Shown here: positions 39,803 to 50,700 of the stretch, piece after piece | Numbering within the stretch: the stretch's first letter is position 1 | How the letters are laid out: each line of letters starts with the position of its first letter | Assembly (NCBI RefSeq): GCF_003073045.1 | Contig: NC_037601.1 | Coordinates: 5,363,872-5,427,871 of the forward strand | Reading direction: 5' to 3' | DNA: 64,000 bases | Source: Pomacea canaliculata | Lineage: Eukaryota > Mollusca > Gastropoda > Architaenioglossa > Ampullariidae | Program-made: the position numbers and the translations under genes | Notes under the pieces: generated by a model | What the model was told of the DNA's origin: nothing | The model's input: only the letters and a program-made list of their open reading frames with translations | Database searches by the model: none

Positions 39803-40252
39803 CTATCAATTGACTTTGTTATGTAAGTTGTTTCACCAAGTGACAAAGATAGCAAAACTGTAAATTGTATGAATCTGTGTTGTGATATTATTGTCTCTGT
39901 AATGAGTATATTATTCGAGTCGATCGTCGTTACAGAAACACCAAAGCACTAAACAGTAATTTCAATGTAAATACATGTATTTGGTATGTTCAGTAAATGT
40001 TCTACATAATAATTTGAAGTATATCACGCAAGATTCATCACGCAAAGATAAACTATGTCCTTTAAAAATGTAAACTGCATCAGTGCTGTATTATCAAATG
40101 TTGCTAGTATAATGTGTTTGTGTGTGAGCGAGAGAGAGAGAGACGGGCGCGCATGTATGTGTTTGTGTCGCAGGTTTTGTGCTTTCATCAGTATTAATAG
40201 TGATCTAACTTTCCTGATTAATCTCATGTCTTATCTGGTTGACAGCACGATC

Positions 40253-43200
40253 ATGCCGAAAAAAAGAACAACCCGAGTGAATAGACGGGCGAAGCCTAAA
40301 GCTCCAGGTGGAGATTTACCAGATAATCTTGAACTTGAAGACAAACGAAGAAAGCTAAATGTATTTCTTCAAGATTTCGAAATAGAAGGTACAGTTAAAA
40401 ATGTTCGTCTATAAAACTGTTTCAATTTTTTCTCTTTGTAAGAAAATCAAGCGGCTGTTTGGTTACTACAGTTACAAACTTCCGAAAATGTAACTAAGCA
40501 AGAGAAAGTAAGAAAATCTTAAAACTATATCATAAGGTACTCATTAATAAATCTCAGTTGAACTGTTTACTTGGGAGTCATTTTCATCCACTTGAATTGT
40601 CAGTTACTCAGATATAAAATATTTTCAACTTGGCTTATGGTAATTTTCATCACTCTACAAAATTAATACTTAAGTTTAATTTTCATCACTGTAAAGAATT
40701 AGCATTAAAGATATCAACAAAAGTGAACAAATCTAAAGCCTTAGAAATTATGAAGTGTTTATGTATAGTTTATTATAGTAGGTGTATGAAAGTGTTCTAA
40801 AATAACACTTTAAACATCTTTTAACCTGTTAGTGAAGAACAGACTACAAGCATATGAAAAGGAAAAGGGAAGATTACAGAAAATAATAGAAAAGGAGATT
40901 GAGCTACAGCTGAGTGCACTGCCACAGGTGAGCACCTGTTTCCCCCAACATCAAATGTATTTTGTGCTCTTTCTATTTGACTGATATTTATATAGAGTGA
41001 CTAAATATAATATATGGTGTTTTCCACTAACTCTTATTTTTTAACTTTTATTCTTAGTTGTATTGGATTTTTTGTTTTGTTTTAGTAATTCTAAAATTTG
41101 CATATATCTTCATAAAAAGAATTATGTACACATATGGGTAGCATATGAATCCCAGGGGAAAAAATTAAACAGGAAAAAGGGCTAGAGTTTGCAAAGAAGT
41201 GGTGTTAGGAAGTTAAAAATATCTACTGATCCCAAACCCTAGTCATTTTTTTTTCTGTTTCTGGTTGTATGTCATGGCATCCATAAGCTACTCTAAGCAC
41301 ATTTATACAACTATTATTATTATTAAAAACACTTATATTTATGTTGCATTTTCTTACATCACAGCAAGCTCAATGTGCTTTACAAAGAGTACTACACAAA
41401 GATATAAGATGTGATCATCTTATGGAGTGAATGCCTTGAATTGTTGTTACACACACCAAGATTTCAGATTTATGCTTATAGTTCAGATCTGCATTCTATG
41501 ACAACAATGATGTCACTGGATAATGACATGCCACATTTATGTATGCATTCAGCAAACTGTGTACTTCAAAGAATTATAGAGTTCATGAATAATTGACAGT
41601 GCAACTCAAAAGATTTAAGTTTTGAATTTATTTGTTCTTTTCTTCATTGCAGGAAATAAGGAATATGAATATCATGGATTTTGTTGGTAATATTTCGTTC
41701 TTGGAATGGATTTCTTTTCCTTCTTTTTAACAGCGATATTACAGAGAGAATGGTTAAAACCAGTATCTGTGAAGAGTGGACTTTAAAGGTCAATATTATA
41801 ATGGCGCGGAGCTTAATATTATTAAAAGTATATGAAAAGAGAACATTAAATGATCTGTTGATCAGCCAGAAACATAAAATGCTAAACATGTTGGTAATCA
41901 GATCATTGGAGAGTATCTGGTAAAACTTATCTCTATGCCCGTAAAGCTGCTGGTGGCACAGTGAAAGATGCCTGGATGAAACTTGAAGAGAAGAAAGATC
42001 TGGTGACACAGATGGAGGCAGACATCCACAGAGAACATCTCACCCAAGTAAGTAATTCTGCCAGATTCCCTTGTTTTTAAGTTTTGAAACTAGTGTATTG
42101 CAAGAACATGCCCTAGAAATGAAAAATGCTATAGTTTAGAGAACTGATGGAGTGGGCAGGAATTTTAAAAAATAATTTACTTCTGAAGAAGTGATGTACT
42201 TGTAATGTGTAGGAGAGTGAAAGTATTTCTAGTGACTGGAGTGATGAAAAATGATCATCAATCTCTTTTTCTAGTGGCAGTATAGAGAATTTTGATTACA
42301 TCGTTATACTTTCTTTATGCCTTGACTCCTGTTTTATTACCCTCTTTGTTAAACAGGCAAATGAAAAAGGGAGTAGAGCAAAAGCTCACCACCATTATAG
42401 AGTCTTTTATTTTTCTTAATTTTTCCAAAGGAATATTTTTAGTTACAATCCCTGAAAGATGTGATTTTTTTTTTGTTTTTTTCTTTTTTTTTTTTTTTTT
42501 GGTACTGGTCGTCAGCATAATTTCACTGAAATCCATTAGCAGTTTACTAGTTAAGCTGCAACATTTCTCAGGATTATTACTTTGTGCATGAAAAGGGTTT
42601 TACTTCAAGTAAAAAGTTTGCGGGCAAGAATTCACAAAGAGGTAGAGGTCCTGTGGAAAGAACCAACATGCCTCCTCCTTCTGCAACACTGTCTTCCCTG
42701 AAACAATCCAGGTGAGCTCCCAAATGAAAAAGCAAAACCTAGCATACTTTTTTTTAACAACTTGTCTTTTGCAATTACAAAATTAATTAGCTGTAGGGAT
42801 ATGTTTGAAATCTATATAGAAATTTTAAAGTTTGTGAGCAAAATAGATTTAACCTATGATTTGTGTTTTCTTAAAATAAAGCTGCGAAATCTTATTAGTG
42901 ACAGGATCCTTTTACAGTATTATCTAAAGTGGATATGTTACACAATTGTCAAGGTTCCGGACTCCATTGAATAAAAATCTGCAGCATACTGCCTGGGAAA
43001 CACTGGCAGTCACACCAAAGTTTGACATCAAGTAAGGGTTTATTATATTTTTGTAAACATGTCTTTTAATGCATGTTTCCAAGAGGGAAGTTTAAATAAG
43101 GCGAACTTTATAGTTGCTGTTGTGCCATGATTAAAGGATAAGCCATGTAACATTTTTTCTTTATGATTGGTTTAAGTTCATTTTAAAATAATCATTCCCA

Positions 43201-44915
43201 AATTATGAGTCCATAATTATGCTTAATTTAAAGATGTAAACCTTGAAACATCAGCATTCTCACCTGCCACTAGGAAAGCAGAAGAAAATCAATCTCATAT
43301 GCTGAAGAGTACCGTTACTTGCCAGTAGTATTTGTAACTGTGAGTGTAGCTCATTTCAGCAAATCCATGCATGTCTTCAAGTCAAAAAAAAAAAAAAAAA
43401 AAAAAAAGAAACATTGCTCAGGTTGTCATGTTCAAGAAGCGATTTTTTAAAAAAAAGCCCAGAAAATAAAACGGCTAATTTTGGAATGGTCCTACAGTTT
43501 TGAACTTTATTTAGAAACTTTAACTGAAGTTTAAAAAAAAAATTAAAGTTCCAAGCCCAATTCACTCAACAGATTGGTAAGTAAATCTTCTCCAGATCAA
43601 AATTTAATGGGCAACAATCACAGACATTGCAGTCTATGTTGTAAAACACATTTATATGTGCGTTTTTCTAAGATAAACTCCTGTAATTTTTTTTGTTTAT
43701 CATATGGTTAATATCCAGCATTGCATTTTTATTTTCTGGTTTCAGTCTGGTAAATATTACTCCCAACAACCTTTCCCATAATGCTAATCCTTTTTTACAC
43801 CCTTCCTTTTGCAATATCATGTTACTCTCAGCTTTTGGTCTTGTTATTTGGTTCCTCTTTGTGATTTCTGTATTTGATTTTATTCTCCGTTTAGTCCGGT
43901 TTATTCTTTTATAGGTCATATGTTATTGGTATTTTCCTGTCCCTCGTATGCTGTCCATGTTTCGTTCTTGTTCTTAAGCTATATGAGCATGCTCCTTAAG
44001 AGTGTGAGTATGCGCTTAACAAATTTTGCATTTATGATTATTGTTACTATTACAGCTGACTTTTTTGCTGAGCGCTCACAATATCCTTTAAGACTGAAAA
44101 TATATTCTATTTGCTAAGCTGGAGCAAATAACTTAAAGATGCGCTATAAAATCTATGAAGATGTGAATGTACAGTCTTGTTAGCTGGTAATAAGATCTAT
44201 GGCCATTACTTTTTTGTGTGGTCAGTCATCTAAAAATGATAAGACCTTGACAGCTGAGTTATTAATATTTGTATTTTGGGATTTTTGTTTTCAGTTTACC
44301 ATTTACACCAGGCACAGCACGAGCACCACGCAATGGAGAGAGATTCATGTCTTTAGCAGGCAGTCCAATAGAAATCAGCACTAACCAAAGAACAGTCAGA
44401 GCACAAGTAGGTGTTGAGATGTTGCTGAAAAGTGGGATGTGTCAAAGAGTGTGAATGCAAAGCAAGAACGTTACAATACTAGGAAGTATCAATTTCTACG
44501 ATGATATAGTACTGTGTGACACAGGTGAAAAGATGTAAAATTAAGAGAAAACTAAAATTGAATAAATCTCTCAACTGACACTTCATGTTAATGAAACAAC
44601 CCAAAGGGATACTGTTAACAAATTATTGTTTTTATGTGCTTTACACTTTAATATAGATATATCTGAGATTTGAAACAACAGCTTTAATGATCTTGTGAAA
44701 TATGCTTGATCTCATGTACATAGTTTTTGTGGTTGGGGGGAACATCTGGAGTACACTTTAGCAAACGTGTGTTGCAGAAATACAGCAAAATCGAGGAAGA
44801 AGACAACATTGAAAGTGCTGTTAGTAAACTAGCAGTTGAAGTACCAGACTTGGCGAAAGCTGACATCCGCAGGGTTCTAACTCTTTACACAGCTGCTAAG
44901 ATGGCTTCTGAATGA
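40253..44915 (+). CDS. CDCA8: borealin / CDCA8 homologue
   Basis: Borealin is the subunit of the chromosomal passenger complex that, with survivin and the INCENP N-terminus, forms the three-helix bundle placing Aurora B on centromeres and the midzone. Exons: 40253-40388, 40833-40927, 41653-41686, 41902-42047, 42617-42711, 42954-43031, 44295-44406, 44778-44915 (TGA), giving 277 aa (human 280), with every junction in phase. The N-terminal helix KLNVFLQDFEIEVKNRLQAY aligns with human [30 protein letters not shown] matches the human LREMNWLDYF region. The basic Pro-rich middle has RTPLNKN and PFTPGTARAPRNGERF, like human TPGLRTPAAGERIYNISG. The last exon should be the C-terminal dimerisation segment. 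The start at 40253 is preferred over an in-frame upstream ATG at 40055, because MPKKRTTRVNRR resembles the short basic N-terminus of borealins. Acceptors at 41901 and 42616 are weak; exon 4 is the least certain. Confidence 0.92.
41330..41395 (-). repeat. retroelement tail fragment (minus orientation)
   Basis: Preceded by ATT triplets. Read on the minus strand it gives ctttgtaaagcacattgagcttgctgtgatg..., the same order as the tails at 51306 and 62400. Borealin intron 2. Confidence 0.5.
43745..44060 (+). repeat. dispersed repeat, copy 2 (pair with 32650-32945)
   Basis: Homologous in block order to the repeat in the CAP-Gly gene intron: tggttcctctttg at about 43850 and catatgttattgg with gctgtccatgt near 43920-43950. 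Tract gtgagtatgcgc then leads to aattttgcatttatgattatt. It sits in borealin intron 6. Non-coding; the ends are estimates. Confidence 0.6.
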
Positions 44916-47751
44916 AAAAGATTTTTGCACACTATTGAGACAAATTCTGTGACGTACTAAACCCTCCTTCAGTTCAGTTTAATACCTCACAACAATGAAC
45001 AAATGTACCCGAGAGATGACACCTCTGGATTTACAACACACAGGAGAAAGTGCTTAGGTTCCTGCTGCCTCGGAGTAATTCTGAAAATCTACTTTTGCTA
45101 TCATAGTGAGGAATACTATAAAAAAGCATGTCCACTTATTTCTATGGGTAGCAAGTCCATCACATGGTGTAGCATTTAATTCATTTCTGTACAGACTGTA
45201 TTCTCTGAAAACTGGTTTATTGGTTGTTCTTGTATCTATATTAGATCACAACAGAGTTGATTGCATATGCCTGAATGGCACCATGAATGAGGTAGAACCA
45301 ACACTTGTATTGAAGCCAGCAAAAGTCTGAAAAACATGATCGGTGATCATATTTTTCAAGATAAAATTTATTCTCTTAAGATGTTGGATTCTTGTTTGCA
45401 TGTGAAACTACTGTTCAGGGTGCATTTTGATAGATTGGAAAAACAGTTATGGAGAAGTAAATTCAAAACATCCAATGCTTTGCATACATAAGTATTCAGC
45501 TTACTTTAGTGACTTCAAAAGCTTGTGTTCCTAACATGGTTCCTATAGTGAGGGAATAATTAGCTGCATGATGAAACACCATGTAAATATCTCTTTAAGG
45601 ACCAGTCATTTGATTCATGTACATAACATTTAAACAGGAAAAAAGTTAATAAATGGACAAATTAAAAGGACTGGATGGATTTGTTTACTTACTCTATGGT
45701 ATTTAAATATGAATAAAATAGACAATATTTTGTTGAAATTGTTGGGGTTAAAGCAGTGTGTATTATGTGAATTCTCTCGAAAGTGGAAAAAGGCAACAAA
45801 CGGAGAACAGAGATGGGATGTAAGTACTTGTGTGGCAAGTAATTACCTCTAATAATGAAAGCACTAAGTGCAACACCAAAGAAAATATGGTAAATGAAAA
45901 ATGAACACTACACATACAGGACAAGGAAAATGCACCAGCGCACCTGTTATTAGGTGAAACTGGTTGAAGAAAGGATTTGTTTTTTTAACTTGTATGCTAA
46001 AAAATCTCTAAATTTAGTTCTAAATCTAAATAAAGCAGTACAAAACCCACGTCAGCAAGTAAAACTTTCAATCACTTTATATATGTAAATACGGAGAATT
46101 TACGTCTGAAGATATTCTTGTAAATTACTTTCAAAAATACCCAGTTTAGTTTTGCGTGTAAAATAAAATTTATTTAAAAACAAAACCTTAAAGCAAACAC
46201 ATTCAGATCAAATGAAAGTAAACATGTTTGGTAATAAAATCCTTTACAGAATTTCATAACACATTTCTGTAAGAGGCTGAACAATGATAACTTGTGAACA
46301 TCCTTACAACTTACCCACTTGATGAGTAGAGCTCTGTGAACACAAATACTTAGAAAGTAGATAAAAGCAATATCATCCGATGGAAAGGTTTATCACTGAA
46401 AGAACTCCAGGTACTCAGTTCACAACACGAAATAAATGATAAAGCACATTTTGAAATTTGATTTGAATGGGTTTACTGGGATGGTTTATAATAAAAATAA
46501 AGTTGATTTGTATCGCGCTTTTCCTTCACCATTAAAGGCAGGCTTAAAGCGCTTTACTAAAGAGAAAAACATACAAATATAATAATAATGGATGTTGGTC
46601 TGAAGCTGATTTTTGTAGAGCAAAGATTGGTATAAGCAACGTCTTGAATGTCAGCTGTAGGCCAGCAAACAGAAAAATTTGTCAAAATAATAAATCTGAA
46701 GTTTGAGGGCAACAGTTGAGAAGAGAGCACAGTCTTGGAATTGAAGAAGTGAAGGCAACAGCAGTCAGTGACACACAGGGAGGAAGATGGAAGATGACAC
46801 AAACACATCTTATCACCAGATGACAGCATGAAGCGCACATATCCAGAATCTAATCTACAAAACATGTAGCAACGTACAGGGTTCATCAATCAAAAATGGA
46901 AAACGGCATGGTCTACAATGTCAGAACAGTTAGAAGTATCAGTAAAGGAGGCGAAGAATCCTATACAGTCAAGAATCAGCCAGATGTCAAAAAAAGATGA
47001 GACAGAAGTCGTAAGTGGCAGATGTCTGGTGTAAGAAATGACGCAGCACAAACACAGAAGAACAATTCACAAGTGGTAAATGACGCATCAAACATCACAG
47101 ATGAGTAGAAGAAACCAAAACTCAACGTACATCCACAGACGAGACAAAACAACAGGGCTGGTCCCATCCAGTCTCTTTATAAAGTAAAGAGCAATAATAA
47201 TAATATTTTTGATACTTAGATACAGGATGTGGTTATGATTCAGGTACTACATAGGTTTTTTGAGGCATATACATGAGAAAATTCATGTTCTCCACAGCAA
47301 ATGGAATGAATCATCATAAGACAAAAGCAGATTTGAGGAATCACACATTTTGTGCGGACATAAATTTCTGTCTTGAGTTTAATAGGTCACTAAGTAAGTA
47401 GTATAAGTAGGCTTCACAACAATTTGCTAAACAAGCTTCGAAGAAAATATTAATAACCATTCCTGATCTTGAAGAATTATATTAAATTATTGATACATAT
47501 ATATAACTCTGAATACAATGAAACTACTCCTAAACTTGTATATTCTCTATTCTGTCGAAAAGTTTTAGATGACATTTGAAGTCTGCTGATGTTGATTCAC
47601 ATAATTCTTTTTTTCAGGCACTCACTTGTATATTCCCAATTTGAAATACCTGGTGAATCTCTTCCATGAAAGGCACACTCATACATATCATTACCCATAC
47701 TAGTTACAAGTCAGAGAGCTGGGATTGTAACACAAGATGGTGTAAGGGCTG
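44916..47751. other. convergent intergenic region with 3' UTRs and a repeat
   Basis: Between the stops of borealin and ARL2BP. Several AATAAA-like words near 45650-45720 could serve borealin. A dispersed repeat fills about 46490-47200. No further exon was recognised. Confidence 0.5.
46490..47205 (-). repeat. interspersed repeat with reversed retroelement tail
   Basis: Begins with a reversed tail: on the minus strand it gives taaagcgctttaagcctgcc and then aaaagcgcgatacaaat. The body is purine-rich non-coding sequence with no meaningful frame, ending near another run of ATA triplets at 47190-47205. Similar architecture to 27300-27720. Confidence 0.5.
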
Positions 47752-50700
47752 TCAAAGATGACCTTCACTCAACTTAAGTCCTGTATCACCCAAAGGCAGG
47801 TCGTCACTGTGGATTGGCGTTACTCTGATTCCACTACTTAAGTCAACTGTTCGTCCCTCTTTTTCCTGTCATAAATAGAATACTTATGAATATAATAGAA
47901 ATCAGCATACATCCTAATACAAAATGAAGAATATGTTAAAAACATTAACATAACATTAACATAAACATGTTAACAATTCACATAAATCCTTTGTTGCAGA
48001 CAATCCCTTAAAGCAGGGCTTCTGCTAAGGCTAAATTCTTTGGGGTCCCAGGGACCACTTCTTCAGATTTTTAAGGGGTCCCTGTTCTTTGCCCAAATTT
48101 GAAGGGGACCCCATTGACGAAAATTGAAGGGGTCCTCTGAACTTTTAATGCGTACTGTACGCAATTTTTTGCATAAGCAGAAGCCCTGCCTTAAAGTTAA
48201 TTTCCACAAAAACAAAAATCCATCTCATGTATGAATATTACAGAACAAGGACACAACAAAATACTCACAGCCTTGAAGTCCAAAACCATTTCCTTGAAAG
48301 CAAGAAAGTCACTAAAAGTTAAGAGAAGTTCAAAGATCTCTCCTTCCAACTCCGCTCTTCGCTCTCTGTGGGAGGAAATAATATCTTAAAGAAAACTGTT
48401 GCACAATATAGATAATACTAGTGAGCTAAACAATTTTAAAACATACACTAGCTTCTAATGATTTAAGATGTTCATCTTGTTAGGTTGTGCCCTTTGCTTC
48501 TGAATGGATTCTTTGTAATCATGACATGTCTTGAGTAAAACATGTTTATTACTAGATAATCATCAAGTTTACAACAAAAATAATTTAAATGAAACAAAAA
48601 AATGAAGTACTTCTAAAAGTGAAAACTACAAAGGTTTATAACACAGCATATACAGATATATCTCTCATTTAAAAGAAATAAGTATTAGTGATACATGCAA
48701 TAATTCTTCTGCTTACATAAGAGTCCTTGTGAATTCTTCCATTGAAAATTCTGGTACACGCTTTACTATTTCATCTTCCAAGAATTTTTCAACCAGCTGG
48801 ACCTGTTAGCAAAAAATAAATAATGAGAGACGCAGCGCACAAACAAAGGAACAATATCTACAAATGCAAAAGAAATCTAAAATATGGCTGATTTATAGAG
48901 ATGCAGCTTTATGTAACTTTAAAATCTGACACTGTAGTCGAGCGTTTTCTCTTAATTTTCTCAATCTATTTTTTCTATATCTAACATGTCCATTTCTGGT
49001 TGATTTCATAAATTTGAACAAGTTTGTTGACCTATTCTTAATTATTGAATATTAACTCAAAAACCCATCAAATTAACTCCTGTTGTGTTCCTCTCTGAGT
49101 GGCAATGTGAATACAAATTCATGAAAACTGTATAACTGGGATTAACATCTCTCTATCCCAGACCATCCGTAATCTTGGTTTTACCACTGACACATTATTA
49201 TGTCTTGACTGTCATAACAATGCAGTCTGTAAGTCAATTTTTCTTGAACTTAGCAGGATCACTCACATTCAACCATTCCTGTCAATGTCTGCCACCAACA
49301 AGCTCATGTCTGCTTTTGATATGTCCTGGCTGGATTACTCTCTATTCATTGATATTCCTAACTAGGTTATTTCTTTTTATTAGGCTGCAAAACATAATTG
49401 TACAAATTTTGCCAGCAATATTTTTAGAGCTAGTACATTGTTTGGTACTGTCTTTTTCACCTTTGTATGCTGTCCCTATTGTTTACCTCCCTTCATTCAG
49501 CTGTCTATATCCATATACTTAGTTACTCTTTTTGGAGGTTAGATTATGAAATGTAACTGTTTGCACACATCCACTGTCTACCTCCTTTTTGTTGTGGGCA
49601 CGAGCTATACTGAACAAAGAAGTTTGGTATGATCTTCCCGACTGCCTACTGGGCAAACTCATATTGTCTTCCATCAGACCATGGAACATCCCTCCTCTGT
49701 GAGCTTTAGTCTGAACTCACAATGATGACAAATTCACCACATTGTGCTATCTTCATGACGTTGCCCCAATATACCTGTCTGAGATATAGATGCCTTAGTT
49801 GGTTTCCTAAATCTGCTTGTGTCACCTCCACTATGTGCCATGAATCTGATAGGAAAAATTTGGCAAATGCTCTTTTCCCTTCCCAGGTCCCACTGTTGAA
49901 TTTTTTTTTTTTTCTGTTCGAACTGTATCTATGTTCAAAGCCTCCAAAGGGCCAAGAGGTCAATGCCATATACTGCAGGTCATGATAAATTGTGGAAAGT
50001 TCCGCAAAAATGCCTGGACAGATCAGCTGGTGGAGTGCTTTTGTTTTGCAAGAAATGTTTTTGCCAACACTGTCAACCAGCCCAGGTTAAAAAAACAAAA
50101 CCCAAAGGATTTAGGATTTAAACAGAGGCCCACCCAGCCTATTCATTGTTACCCATCCTCTTGTACTATTGTCTCTTCTCAGCATTGAAGAAAAACCTCA
50201 AAGGAACAAGATTTGAGTTTAACAAAATTTTTAAAAAAAGGTCATGAGTGCAACATGAGCCTGGTTTAGAGACCAGCATAAGGAGTTTTTTTCTGTTAGA
50301 GGAAGAAGGGAATGCCTTTTAAAAGAACATTATAATGAGAATGTGCACTTGAGAAATGACTATGTTGAACAATACGGATTTAGTTTTCCGAATTTTCTTT
50401 TCCTTCCTCAAAAATGAAATATTTTTAGCCCCCATCCCTCCTTCTTGTTGGAGTTATGCAAGTCTTTTAGAGGGTAAAGGAAAATTGAAAAATTTCTCAC
50501 ATATTCTCTGTGAATGTCTGTATAGCAAAACTTGTTCTCTTCTGTCTCATCAAATTCTTGATAGTACCTATCAAGAAAACTTTTCTGCAGTCTCTGGAAG
50601 CCACTCTCTGCATAAACACCAAAAATGCCATAAAAATACATTCTTCATAAATAATATACACGATAAAAGTATGTGAATATATATATATAAATGCTTTGTA

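Larger units (their letters stand above)
39157..40252. promoter_or_regulatory. shared promoter region between AIRIM and borealin
   Basis: 1.1 kb between the divergent ATGs of AIRIM and borealin. It contains a palindromic CRE (TGACGTCA), a reversed CCAAT box (ATTGG at 39770-39774), a GC core (tttccggcgg, 39781-39790) and TTCAAA at 39797-39802. It also holds a short direct repeat, cgtctgctcact, near 39314 and 39341. The GC block is much richer in CpG than the flanks. Transcription start sites are not determinable from sequence alone. Confidence 0.5.

Noticed and set aside
40055-40252. N-terminal extension of borealin from an upstream in-frame ATG
   Set aside because: The extension includes a GA-repeat-derived stretch (SERERDGR) and hydrophobic sequence with no match to borealin. 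The ATG at 40253 gives a family-typical basic start.
49175-50188. Open frames as a host gene
   Set aside because: They are pieces of a decayed LINE reverse transcriptase in shifting frames.
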